This document shows positions 46,240-59,043 of a stretch of 64,000 bases of DNA, one piece after another (the stretch's first letter is position 1; each line of letters opens with the position of its first letter). Below the pieces are notes generated by a model, which saw only the letters and a program-made list of their open reading frames with translations, did not search any database and was not told where the DNA came from. Made by a program: the position numbers and the translations under genes. The stretch is from Aralia elata (Eukaryota > Streptophyta > Magnoliopsida > Apiales > Araliaceae): the NCBI GenBank assembly GCA_034770075.1, contig CM068386.1:47772896-47836895 (forward strand). Reading direction: 5' to 3'.

Positions 46240-47046
46240 ATGTCAAACTCACTATCACTGCGTAGCATACTTGATGCTAACAAATTGACCGGACCGAATT
46301 ACACGGACTGGTTAAGGAATCTGAGAATTGTTCTCACTGTTGAAAAGATTTCTTATGTCCTAAATTCGCCAGTCCCTGCAAGTGTTGCAGAAACAGCCTC
46401 TGAGGAAGAGATTGCTACTTTTAGAAAGTGGCAAGATGATGCAATCTTGGCTCAATGCATCATGCTCGCATCCATGAGTAACGAACTTCAGCGTCAACAT
46501 GAAACTATGGATGCTCCTACTATATTGTTGCACCTCAAAGAGTTGTATGGTGAGCAAAGTAGGACTGCTAGATATCAGATATCTAAGGAGCTCTTCCGAT
46601 CTCGTATGACCGAGGGCACTGCTGTTGAGACTCATGTCCTTAAGATGATCAATCTGATTGAACAACTTGGACAGCTTGGGTTCGTGATGGATGGAGAGTT
46701 AAGCCAAGATTTTATCTTGCAGTCACTCCCGGACACCTTCTCACAATTTGTTGTGAATTTTCACATGAATAAGTTGGACGTCAGCTTGCCTGAGTTACTT
46801 AACATGCTGAAAACTGCTGAAGGTCACTTCTCATCCAACAAGAACCAAGTCTTACTAGTGGATGATTCTTCTAAGAAAAGGAAGAGGCCCAAGGTATCTT
46901 CTGAAAAGAAGAAAAACAAGAAGGCTAAGGGTAAGGCGAAGAGGAAGGATAAAAAGAAACCTGATCCAGATAGCAAAGGAATTTGCTACCATTGCAATAA
47001 GCCGGGACATTGGAAGAGGAACTGCAAGGAGTATCTTGCGGACTAA
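46240..47046 (+). CDS. Copia gag
   Basis: ATG at 46240 (MSNSLSLRSILDANKL) was chosen because it is ten bases after the acceptor-like CATGCAG; an upstream in-frame ATG exists at 46201. The 268-codon frame contains the UBN2-type capsid region (GPNYTDWLRNLRIVL, then a helical segment), a Lys-rich linker (about residues 220-250), and a CCHC zinc knuckle CYHCNKPGHWKRNC near the end. Gag packages the element RNA into particles. The TAA at 47044 is in frame with the protease that follows, so it either truncates a former gag-pol fusion or limits pol to readthrough. The frame is intact in itself. Copia lineage below SIRE/non-SIRE is not assigned. Confidence 0.85.
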   Translation: MSNSLSLRSILDANKLTGPNYTDWLRNLRIVLTVEKISYVLNSPVPASVAETASEEEIATFRKWQDDAILAQCIMLASMSNELQRQHETMDAPTILLHLKELYGEQSRTARYQISKELFRSRMTEGTAVETHVLKMINLIEQLGQLGFVMDGELSQDFILQSLPDTFSQFVVNFHMNKLDVSLPELLNMLKTAEGHFSSNKNQVLLVDDSSKKRKRPKVSSEKKKNKKAKGKAKRKDKKKPDPDSKGICYHCNKPGHWKRNCKEYLAD

Positions 47047-50000
47047 AAGAGGCTTGGAGAAGCTTTGACTTCCGATCTAGGTTTGTTCATGATTGAAATT
47101 AATTTTTCTGAAAGTCAAAATTCTACTTGGGTATTGGATACCGGCTGTAGTTCTCACATATGTAATAATATGCAGGGACTAAGCAGAAGTAGAAAGCTGG
47201 ACAAGAATGAAGTCATCCTACGAGTGGAAAATGGAGCAAAGGTTGCTGCATTAGCTGTAGGGACTTATCGTTTAGCACTGCCTTCGGGCAAATTCATTAG
47301 TTTAAATAATTGTTATTATGTTCCAACACTCATTAGAAACATTATTTCAATTTCTGTATTGGATATGGAGGTTTTGATATTATAATAAAGAACAACAATT
47401 GTTCTATTTATAATAAAAATGTTTTATATGGTGTTGGGAACTTACTGAATGGACTATACATACTTGACTTGCATGAAAATATACTTCAAATTGAACAAAC
47501 TAAGAAAAGAAAAAGAGATGATGTTAATTATACCTTTATGTGGCACTATAGACTTGGTCATATCAATGAAACAAGATTATCCAAGTTGCATAAAGATGGG
47601 CTTTTAGAGCTATCTGATTATGAATCATATCCAACTTGTGAATCTTGTCTCATGGGTAAAATGACTAAATCTCCTTTTACTGGAAAAGGAGAAAGAGTTA
47701 CATAGTTGTTAGCATTGGTACACACAGACGTATGTGGACCTATGATAACGAATGCACGAGGAGGGTATTCTTATTTTATTACTTTCACTGATGATCATTC
47801 TAGATTTGGATATGTGTATTTAATGAAATACAAATCTGAATCGTTTGAAAAGTTCAAAGAATTCAGAAGTGAAGTAGAGAAACAAACTGGTAAGAGTATT
47901 AAGATTCTTCGATCGGATCGAGGAGGGGAATACTTAACCAATGAGTTTCTCAATTGTCTCAAAGAAAATGGTATAATCTCACAATGGACTCCACCAGAGA
48001 CGCCACAGTTGAATGGTGTATCTGAAAGGAGAAATCGAACATTGTTGGACATGGTTCGTTCCATGATGAGTTTTACCGACCTCCCAGTATCCTTCTGGGG
48101 TTATGCCCTAGAATCGGCTGCATGCCTACTTAACAAGGTACCTACCAAATCCGTCCCAAAGACCCCATATGAGATATGGACAGGGAGGAAACCAAATCTT
48201 AAGCATGTTAAGACTTGGGGTTGTCCAGCTTATGTCAAAAGGTTTGAGCAAGATAAGTTGAAGACTAGATCCGACAAGTGTAGATTTGTGGGATACCCTA
48301 AAGAAACATCAGGGTATTATTTCTATCATCCTACTGATCAAAAGGTGTTTGTTGCGAAACACGCTGCCTTCTTGGAAAAGGAGTTTATCCTTGAAGGGGT
48401 CAGTGGGAGTAAGATATATCTTGAAGAAGTTAAAGAACCACAAAATACTACAGATCAAAGTCAGGTACCTGACCAAGTAGAAGAACCTACTGTACCACTA
48501 CCTATTCGTAAATCTGGAAGAGTACCGAAGATACCTGAGATGTATGAATTCATCATATAGGATGATGATGAGGTACACATCATAGAAGATGATGATCCAT
48601 TGACTTACGAAGAGGCTATGAGTAGTGAAGACTCAGAGAAATGGCTAGAAGCCATGAAATCCGAGATGGACTCCATGTATGAAAACCAAGTATGGACTTT
48701 GGTTTCACCACCTGAGGGCATTAAGCCTATTGGGTGTAAATGGGTCTTTAAGAGAAAGACTGGAGTGGACGGCAAAGTAGAGACCTATAAGGCCCGACTG
48801 GTTGCAAAAAGTTTCAAACAAAGACAATGAGTTGACTATGATGAAACCTTCTCACCAGTAGCTATGCTCAAGTCCATTCGGATTTTGCTTGCGATTACAG
48901 CTTATTATGACTACGAGATCTGGCAAATGGACGTGAAAACGGCCTTCCTCAATGGAGAGCTTGAGGAGAATGTATATATGATACAGCTAGAAGGTTTTGT
49001 TTCAACAGTTGGAACAAACCAAGTCTGTAAGCTACAACGGTCCAATTATGGGTTGAAACAAGCTTCTCGAAGATGGAACATCCGTTTTGATGAGATAATC
49101 AAAAGGTTTGATTTTATCAAAAATAAGGATGAACCTTGTGTGTACAAGAAGGTTAGTGGGAGCGCTGTTTCATTCCTTGTATTATATGTTGATGACATAT
49201 TACTGATAGGGAATGATGTTCCTATGCTACAGTTGATCAAAATTTGGTTATCTAAACACTTCTCCATGAAGGACTTGGGTGAGGCATCCTATATTTTGGG
49301 GATAAAGATCTATAGAGATAGATCTAAAAGGATGCTAGGCTTGACCCAAGGAAAGTACATTGATTCGATGCTAAAGAAGTTTAGCATTGAAGATTCCAAA
49401 AGAGGTCTCATGCCGATGAGCCATGGAATACATCTCTCCAAGAAACAGGCCCCAAAGACACCTGAGGAGAGAGACCGGATGAGTAAGATTCCTTATGCTT
49501 CCGCAATAGGATCTATCATGTACGGTATGATATGTACTAGACCAGATGTCGCTCATGCACTTAGTGTAACAAGCAGATATCAGTCGAATCCAGGAGAAGA
49601 GCATTGGAAGGCAGTGAAAAACATCCTAAAGTACTTGAGAAGAACTAAGGATGTATTTCTTATCTACGGTGGGTCTGAATTAAAACTAGAGGGCTATACA
49701 GACTCAAGTTTTCAAACGGACCAAGATGACAGTAAATCCGTTTCAGGGTACGTGATTACCTTAAACGGTGGCACAGTGAGTTGGAAAAGTTCCAAGCAGC
49801 AAATAGTTGCTGATTCAGTGACAGAGGCAGAGTACATAGCTGCAAGTGAAGCTGCAAAGGAAGCTGTTTGGATGAAGAAGTTCATAACTGAACTTGGAGT
49901 GGTTCCTAGCATTAGAGGAGCAGTACCTTTATTCTGTGACAACAATGGAGCTGTTGCGCAGGCTAAGGAAACTAGGTCTCATCAGAAATCCAAATATGTG

Positions 50001-50171
50001 TTGCGGCAGTTTCATTTGATTAGAGAGATCATTGAAAGAGGAGATGTCACCCTGGAGCGTGTGGACTCTCAAGACAACATTGCAGATCCATTTACTAAAG
50101 CTTTAACTCAACAGCAGTTTGATCGTCACTTAGAGAAGATGGGTATTAGATACCATGGCGATTGGCTTTAG
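47047..50171 (+). pseudogene. Copia pol (protease, integrase, RT, RNase H)
   Basis: Domain order PR-INT-RT-RH identifies Ty1/copia. Protease has WVLDTGCSSHI near 47128. Integrase has an HHCC finger (HYRLGH ... CESCLMGK) and a core with HTDVCGP, RSDRGGEY and a later catalytic Glu near 48015. RT has YVDDILLIGND near 49190. RNase H has GYTDSSFQTD and a terminal DPFTKAL. The reading frame changes once near 47366 (one-base shift), and in-frame stops occur at TAG 47703, TAG 48558 and TGA 48828; from 48831 to the final TAG at 50169 it is open. With TAA 47044 there are five lesions in gag-pol, so it is inactive as read. Confidence 0.9.
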
Positions 50172-50174
50172 TGC

Positions 50175-50185
50175 AAGTGGGAGAT
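50175..50185 (+). other. Copia polypurine tract
   Basis: AAGTGGGAGAT ends at the LTR start TGAAAG (50186). Confidence 0.8.
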
Positions 50186-51548
50186 TGAAAGTAGTATGCA
50201 CACAAGCCAATCATATTTGATATGATGTAGCATATACTTTGTAATCTTATTCATTTATTAATAAAGGAATTGATTTTCTCAAAAGGCATTTTATATTATC
50301 TACATGGTGCTGTTATATTAAATGTGATAAACCCATAGTTTTGAGCAATGCTTTTAGAATCATGATGGTGATCATGCTAATGAGATCTAAATTCAAGATA
50401 GCTCACAAACTAAAATTGTTCCTAATCGTTGGATTACTAAATTGGAGATTAGTGAATCCGGATAGATTAGTACATACGTTGCTTGCTCTTAGGAAGAGGA
50501 TGATTGATCTCATAATCATTTGTGTGGAGACACTAAAGCAAGTATGTAGGTGCTTATTGGAGAATAAGTTCACTGAACGTGGCTCGCTAAGGAATACCTA
50601 ATGGAGTTTTACTCGCCTGTCAATAGGAATTCCTCTAGTGATAGTAGTACAAGTGATCCTTGGACTTGAGATCATCATAGTATCTTGTGTATGATGAGTT
50701 ATACTTTGACATGTCCCTTAAGACCTTGTGGGTATATTAAAGGGTATGATTGGGTATAATTAGTTGTACATGGAGATAGGTGAATGATCAACAAAGAATC
50801 TACCTCGTCTAGTAAAAGATGTGAATGTCCTATGTGATTCAATAAATGATAACTCAGTAGTCCTTGGCCAAGGCAGAATGAAATTAGAAAGGAGTTTCTA
50901 ATTTGCATTAATTAGAGTTGTGCATTTGGGAATTGAAATACATATAATTAAATAAAATAAGACTTGATAGTAAATCCATGTCTTATATTTAATTGGGACA
51001 TTGTATGGTAGAAGGATTGAATTGTACGGTAACTATGCACTGAAAGGTTCTTTTGTGATTAATGTTGAAATCTATATTATCTGGAAAGTCGTTGATCGCT
51101 AAGGGGGTTTACCCTTATTGTAGAATAAATATTATTTATTTAAATGAATTAAATAGTTTAATTTATTTATTTAAATAAGATTAGAATTGTTCTAATTGAT
51201 TTATTCACAACCGGTTTAATATGGAGAACCTAAAGGGTCACACCGCAAAAGTAAAATATTTATTTAAGAAGTAAATGACATAATTGTAATAATAAGTTAA
51301 GTGTATTTAATTTACTCTATGGAGATAGAATAAATTAAATAGCTTAATTTTTATTATTTAATATTTTAGAAATATTAAATATAAATTAATAAGAGGAGTC
51401 TTATTATTATTATTACTTTTACTATTATTTAATTCCTAATAGGGATTGTGAATTAATTAATAGAAGTACTCTCCAATGGATTCCTAATTGGATTAGGAGC
51501 ATTATTAATTAAAGGAGTTTAATTATAATACAAACCCTAATCCTAAAT
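50186..51548 (+). repeat. Copia 3' LTR, left 1363 bp
   Basis: Matches 39965-41335 with scattered substitutions and a shorter TTA run near 51400. It is cut after CCTAAAT by a minus-strand gypsy LTR; the 5' LTR continues AGTTTGGGG at the same point. TAAAT (51544-51548) is the expected TSD of the inserted element. Confidence 0.9.
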
Positions 51549-52184
51549 TGTGACGCCCCCAAATTCGGGTCTCCAAATACCCGGATCCGGTCATCACGAT
51601 CCAATACAAACATTTACCTCTAACAACATATGGTAACTAAAATGCGGAATATAATAAACATACGTTGTCCATTACAAGGTGTTACTAGTCCCAGAATACA
51701 AAAACCTTAAACACTTACACAAATCCATACCCTAAATAAACATTAGGGTTTAAATTACATTAACAGTAAGTAACTAAACGTAAATTTAAAATCTGCTACA
51801 TGAAGTCTATTACTTCATCTTTTCCTTTCCTTTATTCTTCCCTGACGTCTCGGGTTTAGCTGCAATAAAGTCATGATATAGCAAGAATGAGCAACGAGTT
51901 TGCTCAGCAAGTTTAAAGTATAACAATAAGAATATATCATGATGAAAGGGATATAGAAAGAGATTTCAACAATAGAATTATCAGAAGCAAGACAATAAAT
52001 GCTTTTAGAACAATTGATAGTCAAATAGACTTTGAACAATAACTTCCAAAGGAGTCAATAGCTAGTTGACCCTCTGGTTACTGGCTACAGAATGAGTACT
52101 TGAGGGGATCAGCCTCGCGTACGCTATGTGTATGCATAACATTTAACTCTGCTATTTGTACCTTATTTACGGTACATGGGGTAC
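51549..52184 (-). mobile_element. Minus-strand Tekay-like LTR, 3' part
   Basis: Begins TGTGACGCCCCCAAATTCGGG, the reverse complement of a Tekay-type LTR end. Reverse-strand similarity to LTR 1 follows (hairpin, Lys-rich frame at 51810-51863, the segment with GTACGCGAGGCTGATCCCCTC near 52110). It is split at 52184 by the Athila-like element and resumes at 63753. Only the 3' portion is in the window; it could be a solo LTR or one end of a full element. Confidence 0.8.
51810..51906 (-). other. Conserved hairpin plus Lys-rich short frame, minus-strand LTR
   Basis: TGAGCAA/TTGCTCA hairpin (51888-51906, loop ACTCG on the minus strand). An 18-codon frame follows (GCA 51863 to TAA 51810) reading AAKPETSGKNKGKEKMK. 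It matches the other LTRs in position, in the AKP start, in Lys content and in the stop. Confidence 0.5.
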
Positions 52185-53458
52185 TGATGAGTGAGTATTT
52201 TACCCACTAATTAGGTATTTTTAGACTTAATATTTTGTGTGTTTTAAAGTATTTTAGGACATTTTATTTGTTTAAGTTGGATTTTGTAGGAAAATGCGGC
52301 TGACTAGGCGAATCGGGCAATTTTGGGCATGGAGTGGCAGTTTCGTAAATAAGCTGAAGTTGAAAGCTGGGGCTTCCAGTTTGTGAAGGATTTGGAAGCT
52401 GGGGCTTTGGGATGCAGAAAGTTATGAAGATTCTTTCCAACTGGATGAAGGATAGAGGAGTTCTAATTGTTTATGGAGGCTCTAAACCTAATTTTGAGAA
52501 GGGAACTTCAAGTATAAAAGGGAGAGGAGTTTATAACAAAGGCTAGTTTTTGATATTCAGAGATTGAAGCAGGGATTAGAATTTGGAGATTGAGGATTCA
52601 AGGGAAGCTCACAAGGAATTCAGACTGAAGACGTGAAGGCGGAAGGAGACTTTGACAGAGTTTTTCTTACTCCTTATATTTTTCAGTTTGTAATTAATTG
52701 TGATGACTTATTTTGGATATTTGGTTTTTTAATTCTAGCATGAACTAAATTTATAATTAAGGCTACAATTGAACCATTATTGATTATGGATTAATTATTT
52801 ATTTGATTCCAATTATTATTTCATTATTGAGTTGTCTATCATATCTGAGTTAATTAATTAATTGCCTGATCAACAATTAGTGGGATACTCTAGGTGAATT
52901 CGGGAGATGAAATTTAGGGTTAGATCTTGATATGATAGCATGTATTCTTGATTATTTGCATGGGATAAATAATTTGGGTTGTGAAGTGAATAGGAATATC
53001 TCTTCGCTGCATGTAACTCATGGGAATTGGTTCTTAATAAATTTAACTCCATTGTTTTGTATAGGAATATCGCATCATTAATTGAGTTAGATAAATTTAT
53101 TTGATCACTTGGAAAAGGGCTTATAAATAAAGTGAATTCCTGTTAACAACTCGAATGAATTTAATAATTGGATAGATTTGATACATTGATTCATATGACA
53201 TAATTGGGGATATTGTAGTCTTAAGTCTTAATCATCTGAAAATCAACCTTAGTGTTAGATAATTTTCTTAGTTAACGTCATTAGTCAAATCATAATCAAA
53301 ATTTGCGATCGTTTAAATAGAAATTGAATTGGTATTAAATTAGTAGTTGGAGTTTATTTAACTGGATTCCTTGTGGGTTCGACACTCGTTACTTATTCTA
53401 TATTACTTGTTGATCACGTACACTTGCGCGTAATTATTGATTGCTAAAATTGACAACA
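52185..53458 (+). repeat. Athila-like 5' LTR
   Basis: TATA box TATAAAAG at 52513-52520 (62803-62810 in the 3' LTR) is followed by purine-rich leader sequence. A pair of AAGCTGGGGCTT-type phrases occurs at about 52356-52407. Confidence 0.93.
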
Positions 53459-53464
53459 AGTTTT

Positions 53465-53482
53465 TGGCGCTGTTGCCGGGGA
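53465..53482 (+). other. Athila-like primer binding site
   Basis: TGGCGCTGTTGCCGGGGA, six bases after the LTR. It resembles the TGGCGCCGTTGCCGGGGA site of Athila/Tat elements, usually ascribed to tRNA-Asp; one base differs from that form. Confidence 0.8.
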
Positions 53483-53588
53483 ACTCCGTAGTTTAAATAT
53501 TAATTCCATATTAGTTTCAATCAATTCGGTTTTAGTTTAAACACTTTCTTTTTATTTTAATTTTTCTTATTTTGTTTCTTCTTTCCGC

Positions 53589-53590
53589 AG
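53589..53590 (+). promoter_or_regulatory. Putative 3' splice site before Athila-like gag
   Basis: A long T-rich tract ends TTTCTTCTTTCCGCAG|GTAGC, and the gag ATG (53606) follows 15 bases later. It fits the plant acceptor consensus well; no donor has been assigned. Confidence 0.45.
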
Positions 53591-53605
53591 GTAGCTCAAT
53601 TGTGT

Positions 53606-55430
53606 ATGCACACTAGATCTAAGGGTAAAAAGGAGCTTTTGTTATACACCGAGGACATTGAGAAGAAGTTCCGGAAATTAAGATTGAATAGTGAAGAAAA
53701 ACTGGCAGAGGGAGAAGAAATTCCTTTAAACATGGCTGGGGAAGAGCAAAGGTCAATAAGGGATTATGCCATGCCTACAGTTACAGATATTCAGTCTAGC
53801 ATTCGGAGACCTGCGATCAATGCGAACAGCTATGAGATAAAACCGGGTACGATTCAAATGTTACAGAATTCGGGACAGTTTGGGGGTAGTCCGAATGATG
53901 ACCCGAGTGAACACATCAGAAGTTTCTTAGAAATCTGCGACACCTTCAAGTGTAACAACGTTACAGAAAGAAGCTATAAGGTTAAGACTTTTCCCATTCA
54001 CACTGAGAGATAAAGCAAAGAGTTGGCTACATTCTTTGCCACCAGGTTCAATCACGACTTGGGACGACTTAGCTCAAAAATTTCTGGCTAAGTTCTTTCC
54101 ACCAGCAAAGACGGCAAGACTAAGAAATGAAATTCACACTTTCACCCAGTTTGACTCAGAAACATTGAATGAGGCATGGGAACGTTTTAAGGACTTGCTT
54201 CGAAAGTGTCCGCACCATGGAATCCAGAAATGGTTGCAGGTACAAACGTTCTGCGATGGATTGGATGGTCCTACGAGGGCTAGTGTTGATTGCAGCTGCT
54301 GGAGGGTGCCATCATGGGTAAGAATATTGATGAAGCTTTCCAATTGTTAGAAACAATGGCAACCAATAACTACCAGTGGCCTACGGCACGGTTAAATCAG
54401 TCAAAAAACAGCAGGGAAAATAGAAGTCGATGCAGTTACAGCCTTAGCAGCCCAGATGTCCGCTCTAACGAGGAAGATAGATTCATGGGGACCGCGATCA
54501 GTTGCACAGGGTGGCGATAATTTGTGAATAGTGTGCAGGAGAGCACTCCACAGATCAGTGTCCTATAAATGCAGAGTCAGCTCAGTTTGTAGGAAGCTAT
54601 AACAGACCGCCAGCACCGTATCAGAATGCTTATAATCCGGGTTGGAGGAACCATCCGGGTTTCTCTTGGAGTAACAATCAAGCTCAAACTCAGGCTCCAC
54701 GACCACAGAACCCACCCGGTTTTCAGAATCAAGGTCCACAGCAGGCGGAAAGGAAGCCGAATTTAGAAGATGCGTTGGCAAAATTCATTGTAGCTACCGA
54801 TAAGAGGATGACAGAGCAAGATAAGTTGTTGAATCAGGTAGATTTAAATGTGAAGAGCCAAGCGGTATCAATCAGGAAATTTGGAGAATCAGATGGGCCA
54901 GATAGCTCAAGCATTGAACACTCGTCTTCACGGAGCACTACCTAGTGATTACTGAAATTAATCCGAGTGGGAAAGAGCATTGCAAAGCTGTAACTTTAAG
55001 AAGCGGAAAAGAGCTAACTGAGGTGGTGAAGGGAAGTGAGAAGCAAAAATCTACTGAAAAATAACGGGTCGGGGTAGTCACTGAGGAAAAATGTAGGCGA
55101 TGATACCGAGTCAGAAAAGAGTCCAGAAGAGGAGGTAAAACTTAATGTAAGCAAGCAAAGAAGTGTAGTGCCTCCACTTCCATTCCCTCAGAGATTTCAG
55201 AAATCCAAATTAGACAAACAATTCTCGAAATTTTTTGGAGGTCTTTAAGAAGCTTCATATCAACATTCCTTTTGCAGAAGCTTTTGGAACAAATGCCCAG
55301 TTATGCCAAATTCATGAAGGAAGTCTTGTCAAAGAAACGGAAATTGGGTGAATTTGAGACAGTGGCACTAACCGAAGAGTGCAGTGCAATCTTGCAAAAT
55401 AAATTACCGCCGAAATTAAAAGGATCCGGG
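53606..55430 (+). pseudogene. Athila-like gag
   Basis: ATG at 53606 (MHTRSKGKKELL). Retrotrans_gag-like region follows (FGGSPNDDPSEHIRSF, then WLHSLPPGSITTWDDLAQKF, then ETLNEAWERFKDLL). A zinc-knuckle remnant lies near 54530-54560, and a Gln/Pro/Asn-rich stretch at 54590-54740. The frame changes near 53980, near 54290 and near 54400, with more changes after 54900. No open frame joins the pieces, so no full Gag can be made as read. The lesions are mostly single-base length changes, which is notable in an element with near-identical LTRs. Confidence 0.8.
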
Positions 55431-55439
55431 TAGTTTCAC

Positions 55440-58400
55440 TATTCCGTGCGTGATAGGTAATCAGTTTTCTGGGAGGGCATTGTGCGATTTGGGAGCAAGT
55501 ATCAACTTAATGCCATTATCAGTTTACATTCAGCTTGGGTTGAAAGCACCAAAACCGACAAATATCAGCTTGCAGTTAGCAGATCGGTCAGTAACCTATC
55601 CGAGGGGAATTGTGGAAGACATTCTGGTAAAGGTTGACAAGTTCATTTTCCCGGCTGATTTCATCATTCTTGATTACGAGGAGGACAAAGAAATCCCAAT
55701 TATATTGGGTCGACCATTCTTAGCAACAGGGAAAACTTTGATAGATGTGCAGAAGGGTGAATTGACAATGCGAGGTTAACGATCAGGAAGTCACTTTCAA
55801 TGTGTTCAAATCAATGAAATTCCCTGAAGAAGCCGAGGTATGCTCGCGAATTGACATAGTGGAAGAGGCAGTGTTCGAGGTATTCAACAGAACTTACTTA
55901 GCAGATCCACTAGAGGCGGCGGCATTAACTGGTTTTGATGAAATTGACGACTTGGATCAGATGGATTATGTGAAAATACTTGATGCGGTACCAATATCTC
56001 GGAAATTCAACAAGCAATTTGATAGTTTAGATCGTACCAAAGAAGTAGAGAAGCAATCTAAAACGTCAATGGAGGAACCACCGGTCCTAGAACTCAAACC
56101 CCTTCCCACTCATCTAAGGTATGCTTACTTAGGCGATTCCAACACTTTACCGATAATAGTTTCTGCTCATTTAAATGAAATCCAAGAAGAAAAACTATTG
56201 AGGGTGTTGCGCGAGTTTAAGACAGCAATTGGGTGGACCATAGCTGATATAAAGGGCATTAGCCCATCGTTTTGCATGCATAAAATCTTGCTCGAGGAAG
56301 AGGCAAAACCAGTAATTGAGCAGCAGAGAAGATTAAATCCAATCATGAAGGATGTGGTGAAAAAGGAAATCATCAAGTGGTTGGATGCGGGAATAATATA
56401 TCCAATTTCAGATAGCTCTTGGGTCAGTCCTGTGCATTGTGTACCAAAGAAAGGCGGAATGACTGTGGTAGCAAACGAATATAACGAGCTCATCCCAACA
56501 CGGACTGTGACTGGGTGGAGAGTGTGTATTGATTACCGCAAATTGAACAAGGCGACTCGTAAGGATCATTTTCCCTTGCCTTTCATTGACCAGATGTTGG
56601 ATAGGTTAGCAGGTCATCAATTTTATTGTCTTTTGGATGGATATTCAGGATATAACCAGATTGCAATCGCTCCGGAAGACCAAGAGAAGACCACGTTCAC
56701 TTGTCCTTATGGAACTTTCGCTTTCCGACGGATGTCATTTGGTCTTTGCAACGCACCGGCCACATTTCCAGAGATGTATGATGGCTATTTTCTCGGATAT
56801 GGTCGAACAGAATTTGGAAGTCTTCATGGATGATTTCTCGGTCTTTGGAGACAGTTTTGATCGGTGTCTGAATAATCTGATTTTAGTATTAAAAAGGTGT
56901 GTGGAGACGAATCTGGTACTCAATTGGGAAAAATGTCACTTCATGGTAAGTGAAGGTATAATATTAGGTCATAAGGTCTCCGCAGGAGGAATTGAAGTGG
57001 ATCCAGCCAAGATAGAAGCAATTGACAAATTACCTCCACCTACTTCAGTAAAGGGAATTCGGAGTTTTCTCGGTCATTGCAGGCTTTTATCGGCGTTTCA
57101 TAAAAGACTTCTCCAAAATTTCCAAAACCATTATGCACACTCCTTGAGAAAGATGCTCCTTTCAAAATTGATCAATCATGCATCGATGCATTTGAAGTAC
57201 TGAAGAAGAAATTGGTGTCAGCTCCGATCATAGTTGCTCCTGATTGGTCCATTCCATTTGAACTTATGTGCGATGCAAGTGATTTCGCAGTTGGAGCAGT
57301 TTTGGGGCAACGTAGAGATAAGATATTTCACACAATCTACTACGCAAGCAAGACTCTCACGGGCGCTCAGCTCAATTATACAACAACTGAGAAAGAATTA
57401 CTTGCGGTGGTGTTTGCTTTTGACAAGTTTCGGGCATATCTAGTTGGGACTAAGGTGATAGCTTTTACGGATCATTCGGCAATCAAGTATCTGATTGAGA
57501 AGAAAGATGCAAAGCCAAGGTTGATTCGTTGGGTTCTTCTCTTGCAAGAATTCGACTTAGAGATCCGAGACAGGAAAGGCACAGAAAATCAGGTCGCTGA
57601 TCATCTTTCCAGATTAGAAAACTCCGAAGTGAAACCAGATGAATTAGTGATCAACGAATCGTTTCCGGATGAGCAATTGTTTCGGATCACGACGGAAAGT
57701 GCCTTGGTATGCGGATTTTGTCAATTATCTGGTAAGCAACGTCCTCCCTCCGGATTTGAGTTTTTCAACAACGAAAGAAATTTCTTCATGATGTCAAGCA
57801 ATATTTCTGGGAGGAGCCGTTCTTGTTCAAGACTTGTGCAGACCAAATGATTAGGCGATGTGTGCCCGGTGAAGAGATGGATAGCATCCTAACTCATTGT
57901 CATTCTTCAGAGTATGGTGGGGCACTATGGAGGCGATACTTGTACGAACAGCGGCAAAAGTGCTCCAATCAGGTTTTTTCTGGCCCTCATTGTTCAAAGA
58001 CGCTCATCTTTTTGTCCTAAAGTGCGACCGATGCCAACGGGTTGGAAATATCTCTAAGCGGAACGAAATGCCTCTCAACAACATACTTGAAGTTGAACTT
58101 TTTGATGTATGGGGCATTGACTTTATGGGGCCATTTCCTTCATCATTAAACAATCAGTATATATTATTGGCAGTGGACTATGTGTCAAAATGGGTTGAAG
58201 CAGCTGCTTTACCCACCAATGATGCCAAGGTTGTTTTGCGGTTCTTACGGAAGAACATTTTCACCAGGTTCGGAACACCACGAGCCATAATCAGTGATGA
58301 AGGTACCCATTTCTGCAATAAACACTTCGCTAAGCTTCTTGTTTCGTATGGGGTTCAACACAAAATAGCTACGGCTTACCATCCCCAAACAAATGGTCAA

Positions 58401-58958
58401 GCCGAAGTGTCAAATCGCGAGATTAAGGGCATCTTGGAGAAAGTCGTGAATCCGTCACGTAAGGATTGGGCGATGAAGTTAGATGATGCTTTATGGGCAT
58501 ATCGCACAGCATATAAGAACCCCATCGGAATGTCACCGTATCGATATGGTTTATGGAAAAGCGTGTCATTTACCGGTGGAGCTGGAACATAAAGCGTATT
58601 GGGCCATCCGTAAGTTAAACTTTGATCTCCAAGCTTCAGGCGAGAAGCGGCTTCTTCAATTGAACGAGATGGATGAATTCCGACATCGCGCGTATGAAAA
58701 TGCCAAACTCTATAAGGAAAAAGTTAAGAAATGGGCATGACAAACGTATCCTTGATCGGAAGTTCGAACCGGGACAAACAGTTTTGCTATTCAATTCCAG
58801 GTTGCGTCTTTTTCCCGGCAAATTAAAATCAAGATGGTCGGGACCATTCGTGGTTACTTTCAGTCGCTCCGCATGGTGCTATTGAGGTTGAAGAACCTAA
58901 TTCAAAGCGGACGTTCAAAGTTAACGGTCAGAGATTGAAAACACTACTGGGGGGGTGA
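55440..58958 (+). pseudogene. Athila-like pol (protease, RT, RNase H, integrase)
   Basis: Protease with LCDLGASINLMP and LGRPFL (55450-55779). RT from about 56290 with CIDYRKLNKATRKDHFPLP and active site VFMDDFSVFG near 56823. RNase H with MCDASDFAVGAVLGQ (57263) and FTDHSAIKYL. Integrase with a finger around CDRCQRVG (58024), a core with GIDFMGPFP, ISDEGTHFCN and NGQAEVSNREIKG, and a C-terminal basic region to a TGA near 58956. Gypsy order (RT-RH-INT) is kept. Reading-frame changes are visible near 55785, 56770, 57080, 57205, 57710-57930, 58540, 58735 and 58865. All domains are legible but none of the polyprotein is continuous. Confidence 0.88.
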
Positions 58959-59026
58959 TATCGATCGCCAATCATCGTCGATATATCTTACGTCGGTCGA
59001 TCAAGCAGACATCTGATACCATCAAG

Positions 59027-59043
59027 GTCGTCGGGCTGACGAC
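59027..59043. other. Hairpin downstream of pol
   Basis: GTCGTC/GACGAC perfect 6-bp stem with loop GGGCT, followed by GTTAAACCAAGCGCTTTTGG and GAGGCAACCCAA. Similar TAAAC...GCGCT...GGGAGGCAACCC text after pol is familiar from Athila elements. Confidence 0.7.
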
